The notes: generated from the sequence alone by a model not told the origin. 64,000 bases of DNA from Hofstenia miamia (GCA_900660155.1 CABFPE010000096.1:1481129-1545128), one strand, 5' to 3'; positions 1 through 11,121 are shown, counted from the stretch's first letter. Numbers and translations: made by a program.

Positions 1-312
1 TTTCAGAATAAACTATTTATAAATATTGTACAACTTGGTAATTAATTGACAACTAAATAGTTAAAGAAGAACTGTATTAATTTTTGTACTCTGTAAAAAT
101 ATAAAATTTCAAAACTATACTTATTTTATAAGTATGAATTAAGTCTACAACTTTTGACGTTCAATTTGAAACATAATACAATTCAATAAATTTAAAATGT
201 AAGCTATTCAAATTAAGAATTAACACATTCAAACTAAAACATAAGTCATTCAATTTAATATAAATATCAAACTATAACTTTATAAATAGAAAGAAGCTAA
301 GGAACAAGGCAA

Positions 313-432
313 CTATAAAATAATGCAATGTTTACTTTTGTCTCCATACAGTAAATCACCTTCAGCCCCTTGTGTATTGTCTCTGTTCATACCGAAAAAA
401 ACGATTTCCTGAATAGAGCCATCATAATCATC
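313..432 (-). CDS. Possible terminal exon ending in a CAAX-like box
   Basis: After a GTGTTAAG acceptor-like site the minus strand reads DDYDGSIQEIVFFGMNRDNT, then QGAEGDLLYGDKSKHCIIL and a stop. The C-terminus KSKHCIIL has a basic patch and a Cys-aliphatic-aliphatic-Leu ending as in geranylgeranylated proteins (Rho/Rap GTPases, G-gamma). At only 39 residues with no upstream exon found, it could be chance. Confidence 0.2.
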   Translation of the reverse strand, partial: DDYDGSIQEIVFFGMNRDNTQGAEGDLLYGDKSKHCIIL

Positions 433-798
433 CTTAACACATTTGAATCAAAATTAAAATAATTGAAATTTTACCAGGAAGTCCACCCTTGTTGCTCAGG
501 AAAATACAGGAAAAACAGTAATAGCATATGGTAAAAGGCTATATATTTCTAGCTTTACAAATTCGAATTTATTGTTAGAAGTCTTTCTACAGTATAGTAA
601 TAAGTTTTTGAAACAAAATTTTCAAGCAACTGTAAAGCATTTGGTTGCTAAACTAAAACATTATAGACGTATGCATAAGTACAGCACAACAACATCCTGA
701 TAGAGACAACTTTACATTGAAAAAAATTAGACCAAGCGAAGAGCATTCCATAAATAAATTTTAGGCTTACATCATAGCATAAAACTATCTATTACCAG
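433..798. other. No feature seen
   Basis: AT-rich sequence without a recognisable gene, repeat or RNA. Confidence 0.5.
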
Positions 799-1137
799 GA
801 TGGGAGTAATGTAAATCTTTTGCAAGAGGCCTTAGGGAAGGTCAATTTAGGCCAGTGCTGCAGAATAACATGGTCAAATTACAAAATCCCAAATGTACAG
901 TGCGCCTTTATCACAGATTAAGATATTTGGGCTTCTGTCAAATTAAATGCAGTTAGGCAAGCCCAAGTATTAGAAGATTCAAAAACTGGTATGACTGTTA
1001 TGCGTTATAGGCTCAATAAAGTGAAAGCTATTTTTAAAGATTCAATCAGTTATGCGATGTCCCCATTCATGCAATCGTTTTTCAGCATGTTAAGGAACAA
1101 TTTAGTGAATGAAGATGGTTTACTGTATGTTGAATAA
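799..1137 (+). pseudogene. Unrecognised coding-looking fragment
   Basis: After a CTATTACCAG acceptor-like site one frame stays open for 113 codons with a single interruption. It starts DGSNVNLLQEALGKVNLGQ and ends SISYAMSPFMQSFFSMLRNN then LVNEDGLLYVE and a stop. Composition is protein-like compared with the AT-rich surroundings. An alternative is an exon beginning near 922 (IWASVKLNAVRQAQVLED and on). No family recognised, and neighbouring exons were not found. Confidence 0.3.
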
Positions 1138-1392
1138 GGTAAACATTGTATTAGTTTATAGTTTTTTTGTTTCTTAATTTTGTGATAGGATAATTTTGAA
1201 ATAATTCGCATTACTCCAATGTGGCTTCTTATCTTAATTGGTTTCACAACAAAAGTTGTATCGTTTGCGCCCTACCTTATACCCTGTCCCAATAAAAAAT
1301 AAAACGTTTTATACCCCTCTTATAATGGTATAACAAGTTGTAAGACGTCTTAAGTTACGTATTCTAAACGTCGTAGAAAACGCCATCTAGTG

Positions 1393-1515
1393 TCCACTAA
1401 ATGATGTTCTAATACGTTTTCTAAACGTCTTCTAGACGTTTTCTAAACCATTACTAAATGTTTTCTAAGTAATTTTTAAGCTATTTCTAGGCAATTCATA
1501 AGAGTTTTCTAAACC
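1393..1515. repeat. Degenerate 22-bp minisatellite
   Basis: The core TTTTCTAAAC recurs with unit starts at 1415, 1437, 1459, 1481 and 1503, exactly 22 bases apart (for example CGTTTTCTAAACGTC, CGTTTTCTAAACCATT, TGTTTTCTAAGTAAT). A shifted, weaker unit precedes them. Confidence 0.75.
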
Positions 1516-1796
1516 CAAATATTTGTTACAATTTGGTCCGGTTTTCAATGGACCACATCAGTGACTCCCTTCGTCAATCAAATTCAACAGTGCATGAATG
1601 CATTTACATTTGTTCATCATGATGAAATCGATTGACGAATTCAATAAATTCCTAATGTAAAAACCCCACAGAATTGAAAGCAAAAGCGCACGGAGGAGGA
1701 ACTGAATATATTTTCGATCTATTTTGTGTTCAACTTTCCCCTTAACGCACAAGGGTAACCGCGCTTTTCGCAATTGAGTTCTTCAAAATAAGCAAG

Positions 1797-1850
1797 ATTA
1801 GGGTTAGGTTTTGTTTGGGGTTGTCTTGGGTTAGGGTTATGGTTTGTGTT
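1797..1850. repeat. Short telomere-like TTAGGG-rich patch
   Basis: ATTAGGGTTAGG and GGGTTAGGGTTATGG lie in a G/T-rich patch about 60 bases before the Harbinger element. Only two or three near-perfect TTAGGG units, so possibly chance. Confidence 0.35.
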
Positions 1851-2574
1851 AGTCTAGATGTTAAGGTTAGTACTATAATGATTATGTTGATAAACTAGCA
1901 TATTTTTGTCTACTTAAGAAGGATTAACTGAAACCGCCGGTTGGAATGTATTAGCTAATTCAAACTCGCGTCGCCGGTTGGCCAACTGTATTTGTTAATA
2001 TACACTCGTACAAATAGTGCCCGCGGATTTCATTTGCTAATTCAACGCTAGTGGCTAACCAACCAATAATATAGTCGTTCTCAGTTTTCGAATTGAATTG
2101 AGTTACTCGGACAGAGTTCGAATATTTACGATTCAAGCTTGAATATTTTTTTGAAGAATAGGCCTATTCCGAATTCATTTGACATTTTTTTCAAATTTCC
2201 TAGTTTTTTCTCTAAAACATATATATTGGCAGTTGATAAAGCACGTGAAATTTAAAATAATTTCTTTTTCAAGGGATTTTCATTCGAGTCTGAGTAAAAT
2301 TATTAATGAATTCTTTTCAGAGTTTTTTGATTAAGTTTTGCGAATTCATGCCAGTTGGAGTTTATAAATTCTGAGTACTTGAAAACCCTCGTTACATTGC
2401 GTCATTACCAAGCGCAATGTTTATTTGTTTAAATGTCTTCACCACCACAATACGTGTCTAGCATTTGGCGACCTGATAGCTTTTGTGATAAACCGGAGAT
2501 CATATTGCATGATTTTGGAGATTGTTCAACAAGTCCCTCTCACACAAATTCAGCCAGAATTTCAAGTGGAGAAA

Positions 2575-3085
2575 GGAAAGTAAAATATAAATATATAAAA
2601 TAAAATGCAATAATTCAGCTCTAGTATACTTAATGTACTGCTTTATTGGTTTTACGAAAATTTTAAATGTCTGTTACCAATTAAAAATACAGGCAGGCAT
2701 ACAAAGACTCGTGAAGTTTACAATTATAATTACGACTAAATCATTTGGAATGGTTGGCGCGAGCGTCGTAAGCAAATAAAATTTAAGAGTTGTGAATTAA
2801 CACCCATTGGGTGTATTTGCTAATGCACGCGAGCGGCGACCGAATAATTCCAACTGTATTAGTTAATTCACCACTCTTAAATTCTATTTGCTAACGACGC
2901 TCGCGCCAACCATTCCAAATGATTTAGTCGTAACTATAATTGTAAACTTCACGAGTGTTTGTATGCTTGCCTGTATTTTTAATTTGTAACAGACATTTAA
3001 AATTTTCGTAAAACCAATAAAGCAGTACATTAAGTACACTAGTTGAATTATTGCATTATATTTTATATAGTTATATTTTACTTTG
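2575..3085. repeat. Internal palindrome inside the Harbinger element
   Basis: Arms of about 230 bases (2575-2800 and 2855-3085) are inverted copies with few differences, for example the shared CATTTGGAATGGTTGGCGC. The spacer of about 55 bases contains a piece resembling the terminal repeats (GTATTTGCTAATGCACGCGA). Transcribed RNA could fold into a long hairpin. Confidence 0.85.
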
Positions 3086-3124
3086 ATAAAATTTTGAAGG
3101 GTTTAATAAAAATTAAAAAAAAAT

Positions 3125-3655
3125 TTAAGCATTGGAATTAACAAATGCAATTAATTGTTGTCTTTTAAAAGTTCCTTCTCGATTATTTTCAGAAGATGTA
3201 TTGCAATAATCATCATTTTCTTCTGTGTCACAAATGTATTTTTCAATATCATCTTTTTGCCAAATGCATATGTTGTTGATAACAGTGCTAGCTGAGATAA
3301 TGTTCACAATTCGCTTGTCTGACCTGGCATCAATGCAGTACCTTAGTCTTCTAAAGCGACCTTTTAAAAGACCAAAAGCTCTTTCAATCGTTAATCTTGC
3401 TGTCATTAATTTTGAATTAAGTATAAACTCCTCGCGACTTTTCACACATGACTCTTTTATTGGGGTAATACACCATGTTTTACAGCAATATCCAGTGTCA
3501 CCTAGTATATGTGTACCGTCTGGTATTATATTATTTGGGTTAAAAAATAATGGGTCATTATCAAGCACACGCTGATCATGACAAGATCCCGGCCATCCAG
3601 TGTACAAATCGCCAACAATTGTAATGCATAAAAAATAAATTATTTTAAATTTCAC
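3125..3655 (-). pseudogene. Harbinger (HARBI1-like, DDE_Tnp_4) transposase, C-terminal half
   Basis: 176 residues. Near the start is GWPGSCHDQRVLDNDPLF, the conserved block containing the second catalytic Asp. GTHILGDTGYCCKTWCITPI and ARLTIERAFGLLKGRFRRLR follow, the latter holding the catalytic Glu and the family hallmark. The usual protein is about 350-400 residues; the N-terminal region with the first Asp is missing because the apparent start lies in the right terminal repeat. Family knowledge: HARBI1 relatives cut and paste DNA at TWA targets. As it stands this copy cannot be catalytic. Confidence 0.88.
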
Positions 3656-4002
3656 TACTACAAATAAATATAAATAAATATATTTTAGAGAAAAAAAACA
3701 CTAGGAAATTTGAAAAAAAATGTCGAACGAATTCGGAATAGGCCTATTCTTCAAAAAATATTCGAACTTGAATCGTAAATATTCGAACTCGCTCCGAGTA
3801 ACTCGAATCCAATTCCAAAAGTTTGAGTACGACTATATTATTGGTCGGTTGGCCAATAGCGTTGAATTAGCAAATGAAATCCGCGGGCACTATTTGTACG
3901 AGTGTATATTAACAAATACATTTGGCCAACCGGCTACGCGAGTTTGAATTAACTAATACATTCCAACCGGCGGTTTCAGTTAATCCTTCTTAAGTAGACT
4001 TG

Positions 4003-4075
4003 GCCGCGCGCGGTTTCGATAGTTGGCCAACCGGCGACGAGCGTGCAATTAGCAAATACGCCCATTATCTACTTT
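4003..4075. repeat. Extra TIR-like fragment next to the Harbinger element
   Basis: Contains GTTGGCCAACCGGCGACGAG followed by GTGCAATTAGCAAATACGCC. It matches part of the Harbinger terminal repeat and the spacer of the internal palindrome. It looks like the end of a second, nested or adjacent member of the same family. Confidence 0.6.
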
Positions 4076-4077
4076 TA

Positions 4078-4205
4078 TCAGATGACAGTCATGAAGCTGT
4101 TTTGCCAAATATCGGATGGAGCGTTCAAACTATCGACTTTTATCAGCTGATAAAAAAGCAGACAGAGTGTTGTTACCAGATGATAAATTCGATAGTGGGA
4201 ACCAA
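4078..4205. repeat. ATCGA-TTTTATCA motifs beside the Harbinger element
   Basis: TATCTACTTTTATCAGATGA, AACTATCGACTTTTATCAGC and the inverted GATAAATTCGATAGTGGGAAC occur within about 130 bases. Shares words with 56610-57080. The open frame across it (4116-4553) matches no known family. Confidence 0.4.
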
Positions 4206-5089
4206 GAAGTTCTTAAATTAAGAATTCCTTGGTGGGAAACGTACTTTTACCTAAATTGCTTGAATAATTTGTCTGCATTTATAAGCTCGGCAGATTGTAA
4301 ATATTTAAATTTATCTCCTTCTAATTTCGGGCTCTTCACAAGTACGACAGACTTCTTCAAGTGGCTCATGTTTACGTTTACCCTTGACAACATTGATCAA
4401 CTGTTCAGGAATGAACCGCTAGAGGGTTCATGTGTTCAGGCATTGACGCAACACGCAAGTGTCGCGCTAATCATTAAAGTTATACTGAGTCACGACCATT
4501 CTTTGAGTTACGAATTTGCCAGATATGAACGGCCTCACATTGCTGTATATTGAATTACGCGTCTGCGAACCGTGCAATAAGAGACGTTCGAAAAAGGCCT
4601 CGTAGTGCAATTCGCCTCCATCATTTTTAACGTACGATTAGAACATTCGTCTTAGCAAAATTTATAAAACAGGTTTGGAAAGAGTTGCAAAAATTCTTTA
4701 GTATTTTTTCTATGTATTTTGAATTTTTCAGTTTTAACTGCTTTTAGCAATAGGAAAACATAACATTCGAATCTATTTTTATGCCCATATTTCTCGACTT
4801 TGTAATGCAGACGCTTTTTGAATAGGAGTACTTTTTAGAAATGTTGATTCTTTCACTCCATTCGACCCTGCACAAAACAGATCGTACGATTGCTGCACAG
4901 GGAAAACAGGAAAATTCTGTGATCAAAGTAAGTACCTTTATCAATTGTACAAAAAATCTTAAATTTAAGTAAATTGCTAATATAATAAAATGGGTACGAG
5001 AATTTCTAGAATATAGTCAGATATGCGGAAGGGCTGGATTGGCCTACTTTACTTTAGCTAGCGCTTAGGTCTAGGCTGAATTTGGTACT

Positions 5090-6130
5090 ATTATTAAATT
5101 GATGTACACATTAGGGTAGAGCCCGCATCCGGTCCTTAGAACTTACCTATAAAAATAACCCGTTGATTTCCAAATTAGTAAGCATTGCGGGATATCCAAT
5201 GGTCCATTAATGGGATAAATGGCAGTTTATTTGCCAACTATAGCCTACAAAACAAAAAGTTTTAAAAATCTTAAAATTCCACAATATTACAAAGAAATTA
5301 ATATATAATTGTATATAATATATACATTACATTGAATTGTTTTCAATTTTCAAAAAAAATTTATCAATTTGTATTAACCCCTTAATGGTGCGATAATGGC
5401 CCACTAATAGCATTACTGGATAGATCTGCCATATAGCAAACAAATATTGATTATAATGATTTATAATTATGCACTATCAATTAAATTCTAATAACGAATG
5501 AAATTTGTTACCCTTCAGTAATTGATAATGCAATCTTGTAGGCCTATGCCAGTTCTTGTGATTATATATGGTCTTTAGGATAATTTGCTATTCACACTTC
5601 CAACTGTACTCTTAACTCAACCAAATCGTAAGGCAAATTATATGAATTACAATTTATAGTACAATGTTATTATGTTATTATATATATATATAAGTTACAA
5701 TTGAGCAAGAAAGATTTTTCAAGAATTAAGAAATTTCTATTTCATAATCGTCGCACTTTTAATATTTTAATTTTTTGTTGAATTTGGCAGATTTGTAGGC
5801 TTATTGTTATCACTTATAAATATGACATTCTTTCAAATTTCAACCGAATGTTTGCATTGAATATGCTTGATAGGCTCTCAAAGATATCTTCAGCCTTTTG
5901 TTGGGCTTGTGTTAGTTTGAACTGCAATGTTTGAACTATTCAGCAATAGTTTCTTGTATATAAAGAATTGTTCAAAAAACCGAATGTTTGCCACCAATGG
6001 TCCATTATTGGCCCAAACAATTTGGTCATTGTCGCATGTACATCTTTGGCCTATTAATTCTCCAGCGGACATCTGCCATTAATGGCAACTACATTGGCCC
6101 ATTGTCGGCCCGTATCCTTAGCCCATGATG
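5090..6130. repeat. Region enriched in TGG(T/C)CCATTAATGG-like words
   Basis: Near-palindromic words recur: CCAATGGTCCATTAATGGG (5200s), AATGGCCCACTAATAG (5390s), CCAATGGTCCATTATTGGCCC (5995), TGCCATTAATGGC (6074), TTGGCCCATTGTCGGCCC (6093). The two outer clusters face each other around an AT-rich core, as in a decayed MITE, but clean ends were not found. Confidence 0.35.
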
Positions 6131-6587
6131 TCCGTATCTAACTGTTAATTATGACTAAAATAGCTTGCCACAACAACAAAACCTTCAAGAGTGCTAGTCT
6201 ACATCATACTTGAACGGTTATAACAACCATCAAAATCCAAATTCAGTATACCTACTTTTGTTGACATTACTGAGACGTTTAATTTGACAACTATAAAAGC
6301 ATAACTAACTTCACTAAATTTATCAAGAGCTTTGTCATTTCATTGACAAATCATGCATCAAACCTCATAACATAATTAACACAGCAAGGAGTGTGAAAAT
6401 AACTTGAATTTGGAACTATATTGCACTGCTTGTATGAAATTGTAAAATAAGTAAATCACATTTATTCGTCTTTTGAAATTAACAACTTGCGCTTCTTAAG
6501 TAACAATATAATGTACATAAGTACTATATGTTAGGGTTGTGCGGGTACTGATAAAAAACTGGACACTGTTCACGAGTTGAATGTCGC

Positions 6588-6825
6588 CAGGAGCGTACGC
6601 AGGATTTTCTGACGAGGGGACATCTCAATCATAATCAAATTAGAGACCAAAGGCGGGACAACGTTTCGTGCAAAAGCTTGAAAATAAACCCTAAACATGA
6701 ATGTCACAACTTCAGTTTTTAAATTTTTTAAATATTTTGCTGAAAATTTTTGGAATTAACCAAGCAAAATCAATTTGGAAAACCTGAAGGGGGACATTCC
6801 ACAATCCCCCTTGCGTATGCCACTG
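6588..6825. mobile_element. hAT-type MITE (238 bp) with perfect 8-bp target duplication
   Basis: Left end CAGGAGCGTACGCAGG; right end, reversed, CAGTGGCATACGCAAGG. These are classic hAT termini. The direct repeat AATGTCGC flanks it on both sides (6580-6587 and 6826-6833). No coding capacity. The perfect duplication suggests fairly recent insertion. Confidence 0.9.
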
Positions 6826-6833
6826 AATGTCGC

Positions 6834-8360
6834 ATCCATCCCATTTATGTTTATACAAATTCCTAACTGCTGTATATAAGCAATCAACACTGATTTTAAT
6901 AATATTTAACAATGCAGATTAAATTAGCAGCGGAAATTTTTATTTATCGGTTCGGTTGAGTTGTTAATTAGTTAATTATTGTGGTTGCCTTTTCCATGAC
7001 GTGGCAATTCAATAAAATTCCCACTCGTCGATTATTGCACGTGAGAACCAAGGCATTCTAGCTCCTCTCAAAATTAACGTAAACGAGCAGCAAGTAGTGC
7101 AAGCTACTCAACTGCTAACAAGCTAGTTTTTTACCTTCTCATGTTAATTAACATTTTATTATTGTTGTATATTTTGTTCAAGAATACATTTTTTCCTTTT
7201 TTATTTCATAGTGCTAAGGTTGATAGCAAATACATTCTATAGCCGTGGCCTGCATACTGCCGCATATTTGTGCAAAACCATTTTCTATATCCATGTATTC
7301 ATTATTTTTGTGAGTTGGATTTCAATCGCGAAAATAACTTAAGAATTGCTTCAATTCGTACTATTGCAACTTTCCCGCTTTTATAAATAATTTTTAATTT
7401 ATCTTCCTATTTTTATAAATAAATTGAATTTATTTAATTCTAATTTATTTTTAAACAGGTTATTAACCTTAAACAGCTTGGTGATTTTTGAAAAATGTTT
7501 CATAATCCTATAAAAAAACTTTTAAACGGTTATAGCTCAAAAACGATTAATGGTGTGCTCAATCTTAAAGCACCACATGATAGAAGAGAGTCTCCTTTTT
7601 CTTTGTCCCCGCGACCTCTGACTTTGCGCCCAGCACGCCTCAATGGATTTGGAATATCTTTGCACATATTAAGAAACAGTCAAAGTTCTTTGTTGCTTTC
7701 AGGGCTCAAAACCTTCTAAATACATTGTGGTACATTCTAATAACTCAGTGGGAGAATGTGTCTTACGACAGTAAGTAGGACAATGAATTTTATTTATCAC
7801 AAAATTATTTTATGTTTCCAATATTAAAAAACACATAAGATACATAACTATTATTCACAACACATCAACAGAAAATACATTAAAATAAGTAATTTAAATC
7901 TTTTTCAAAAATTCGAAAATTTCTAAGAAAACTTGTTAATCTATTCAACAATCTCTGCCACAGCAATAAGCTTTAATAGAAATTTTAAACATTGCATTAA
8001 TGTATGTTCCCCAATACACATCTCTAAATCAGAGTTAATAATGCAAGAGTCTACCCATAGAAGTGGAAGCTCTGAAATTATTGCAGTATTTGTACTTGTA
8101 AGTTACATAAAGTTTGACATAATATATATTTCGAAAACTATATGTAGCCATTTTCAATGTAATGAATAACTCATGAAATTGTAATACTTTTATTTTCATG
8201 GCATAATATCGCAGTAACTAGTTTGTTAAAATGTTGAAAACAAAAAAATCAATTTTAAATTTTATGACGCTGAATTGTTATTCCCCACACAACATGTTTC
8301 TTTTGGAGCGATTGTGCGAAGTTCTTCAATAAAAAGAATATTTTAAGGTCCATTTTTACG
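6834..8360. other. No gene seen; one short dispersed repeat
   Basis: AT-rich. Only 7975-8035 (GCTTTAATAGAAATTTTAAAC and following) is notable, being similar to the interior of the hAT MITE at 44043-44486. Confidence 0.5.
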
Positions 8361-8427
8361 TATTGTCGAGAATTTTGCATTGAGAGCTTATCACTTATAA
8401 GTTCTCAATGCAGAATTGTCGACAATA
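8361..8427. repeat. Palindrome with 25-base arms
   Basis: TATTGTCGAGAATTTTGCATTGAGA and its near-exact reverse complement (23 of 25) are separated by a 17-base loop that itself contains CTTAT...ATAAG. Function unknown; it could be a small fold-back element. Confidence 0.7.
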
Positions 8428-8662
8428 TACCTAAATGTCATAAGTGATATAAGCAAAAGCGCAAAGCGAAGTGACGATAAGCCAAAGTTTAATAAGTGAA
8501 TAATTATTTGATTCTAACTAGACCATATGTGCAAAAAATTTTACGAAAACATCAATTGCAGAAATATAGAAATTATAAGTATGTCTATATTCTTGTTCTT
8601 CATTCACATGTATTCTATTTATATATTAATAGGAACTTGAGAAATATAGTTTTCAATACAAT

Positions 8663-8938
8663 TAGTGGCGTACACAAGGGTCACATGGTGGAATGTGAAC
8701 CTTTCATGTTTTCAATATTTACTTACATAAACCAAAAAAAATTTTGTAAAAAATTTATATAATATTGAAAATTAAGGTGGTCAGATGCATTTCCTGTTGG
8801 AACTTCGAAATAATATATATATAATATTTTATATTATTACGAAGTCCCCTCCCCGTTTCAGTGTAAATTTTTTTCAATATGTTGAAAGTATTGGTCACTC
8901 AAATTGATAAAAAACAGAAATCCTCGTGTATGAGCCTG
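8663..8938. mobile_element. Possible hAT-type MITE (about 276 bp)
   Basis: Left TAGTGGCGTACACAAGGG; right, reversed, CAGGCTCATACACGAGGAT. The ends are related to the hAT pattern, but no convincing 8-bp duplication is present, so the boundaries are uncertain. Confidence 0.4.
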
Positions 8939-9660
8939 CACCTAAATGTCATTGATAAAAATCAAACATAAATTTAATTTGTGAGCAGTCCTATCATCAT
9001 ACAATTTGTTAAACAAACGTAAAATATAGGCGACTACGATTATGCGACGTTATAAATCTTTTGAAAACAGAGCAAAGACAAGTTTTTTACTCAAATCGGT
9101 TATTTCAATAAGTTGTATTTTAAGTTATTTGATAAGTTGTATTTTAAGTTATTTGATCATAGTTGCAAAAAAATTCAGTTACATATTTTAAATTAAAAAG
9201 ACTCCATTTCTATCTTATAATTAATACTGATTCGATAGTTTTGCTTAAACATATGAATCAGTGGTGCGCTTAGAGGGCGACGCCCCCTCCCACCTCTCTG
9301 AGGCTAGCTGTGCACACTTAAAGAATATATTTTCTTTTCAACAAAATTTGAAAAAGGTTAACCTTAATTCAAGATGTGATCAATCTAATTGCTGCTAAAA
9401 ACAGACGATTGTATTTTGTGTAAAACAAATATACTTTTGTTCAAAAAACTTGTTTTACAATTTTTTTCTGTAAAAATAGATGTCATTCGCCCATTTTAAA
9501 AATTCAAAACGCGACTCTGATGTGAAGATATTTATTCCCGATAATCCAATAGATTTTGGATGCAATAAATTCTGAAGGAAATTGAGCACGATTAACGTCT
9601 GTAACTCCAGATTATTTGTAATTTATTGGAAATTAATTATAATTAACTTCATATTTTAAG

Positions 9661-9738
9661 GTGCGCTAAGCCCTACATCAACTGGTGAAGATGGTGGAGC
9701 ATCAGCAGCGTTCCAGACCTACTTAAGATCTTTACAAT
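9661..9738 (+). CDS. Candidate upstream exon of the VWF/mucin-like gene
   Basis: A 78-base open stretch sits between a TTTTAAG acceptor and a strong donor (CAAT|GTGAGT). It reads ALSPTSTGEDGG then ASAAFQTYLRSLQ in one frame and ends in phase 1. The VWD1 exon starting at 12254 needs exactly one base from the preceding exon, so the two could be joined directly, giving a phenylalanine at the junction. The composition (Ser/Thr/Gly/Ala) would suit a region just after a signal peptide. There is no domain to confirm it, and another exon could lie between. Confidence 0.35.
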
Positions 9739-10510
9739 GTGAGTATATTCAATCTCTTATATGTTCATTTTTGAAAAACGTTGCAAATTATTGTTTTTTG
9801 AACAACTGAGTAATAAAATACAGATTAAGGGAACAACTTATTTTTAGAACATGAGACCGAGCATTTGGTGGCAGTAGATTTCTCCATTCAATTATAATTG
9901 AGCACTCATTTCCTTAAAAAATTATCTTGAGCGTTTATTAATTCAAAAAATGGTTACGGAGTGCAATGAACTAGTGAGTTTCCCCAGGTAAAAATCAGGT
10001 AGCTTGTGAATTTATATTGGGTAAAAGAAATTTCCCGCAGAAACTACTTATCGGAATGGCATTCTTCTCTATTTTGTGGTGTTTCGCTTTCGTTAATTTT
10101 TATTTGATTTCAGAAATCGAGAGTGGGTCTTGGCTTATACCATGAATTTGAATGGTTGTAACAAAACATAAGAAATTAGTCCATGGCGAGGTAAGACCAC
10201 TTGGTGTAGTCAAATTGCCTATGTAGTTTGACAATCCATTGCCAATAAATTATACTAATGTCAATTTGAGCGCACTGGTTATAATAATAACAATAATCAG
10301 TGGAAATAAATTGAATTTCACAGAAATAGGCTATTTTCCTAGAGAACGAGATGAGTAAATAGTTAGGCACAATTACTGTTTGTGGTTAGCTTAACTCCAA
10401 TTCCGGAAATGCTGAAAGGACAGGAATATGTTATATTATACAGGAATAAATTGTACGCATCAAGGCAGAGAAGAGTTTAGAAGCTTTGGAACCAGATGCG
10501 TTAGAACTGC

Positions 10511-10870
10511 ATGAATATGTCAAAATCGCGTACGGAATCACTACTGGAAGTCAGTGAGGAGTTGAGGATTATTAGAGCATACCAGAGTAAGGTAGAATCA
10601 GAAAGACAACCAAGGCTTAGAATGAAGTATTTACAAATAGTGGAGGAATCCAGAGAACTGCGATCGAGAAGAAAGCTTCAAGGCAAGAGTAAAGAGAGAA
10701 TAGTAAGTACTAATAATGCCAGCACAGAAACAAGCAGTTAGGAAAAATTCGCTAAGAAGCGTGTATAGAGAATAGCTGAGTTAAGTGACAAGCACAAGCA
10801 ATGTAAGAAAGAAGTTGAAACAGTAGACCATCTTTTAGCAGTCTGTGTGATGTTGGTACCTACAGAATGA
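10511..10870 (+). pseudogene. LINE-like fragment with C-terminal CCHC-type motif, copy 1
   Basis: One frame reads an Arg/Glu-rich stretch (SEELRIIRAYQSKVESERQP and on). After two stops the same frame gives CKKEVETVDHLLAVC then LVPTE, which resembles the cysteine-histidine motif after the reverse transcriptase in many LINE proteins. The reverse transcriptase itself is not seen. The second half reappears after the N at 11121. Confidence 0.5.
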
Positions 10871-11121
10871 GTATATAATATATATACTATATATATATTA
10901 TATGGCAAATATACTATTGAATTTTCCTAGTCATGCCGATACCGAACCGACTGTCAAAATTTTCATAACAGCAGCTACTTTATTATCAATTCGTTGTTGA
11001 AAGGGTAGTCAACGAGTTGATGAAGGGTAAGTATAGGGAATACGAGACCGCTAAGCTCATTTGCCTAGTTTCCATAAACAGGAATACAGATACACGCTTA
11101 TGTTTTACCAATATTTTCAAN

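Larger units (their letters stand above)
1908..3999 (-). mobile_element. PIF/Harbinger-type DNA transposon with about 365-bp terminal inverted repeats
   Basis: The first 365 or so bases (to about 2275) and the last 360 (from about 3640) are near-perfect inverted repeats, starting GTCTACTTAAGAAGG at each end. Between them lie an internal palindrome (2575-3085) and a minus-strand Harbinger transposase fragment. A TTA occurs in mirrored position inside each end, and TTA/TAA is the family's usual 3-bp target. Because the inverted homology continues beyond it, the exact terminus is uncertain. More TIR-like sequence follows at 4020-4070. The element lacks the N-terminal half of its transposase and the Myb-like partner gene, so it is non-autonomous. 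Confidence 0.8.

Noticed and set aside
3225-3575. 116-codon plus-strand frame
   Set aside because: Antisense shadow of the Harbinger transposase on the minus strand.
4116-4553. 145-codon plus-strand frame
   Set aside because: Begins inside repeat sequence, matches no known family and has no exon-like borders.
9264-9690. CAGTGGTGCGCTTAGAGG as the end of another hAT element
   Set aside because: No matching opposite end or 8-bp duplication found.
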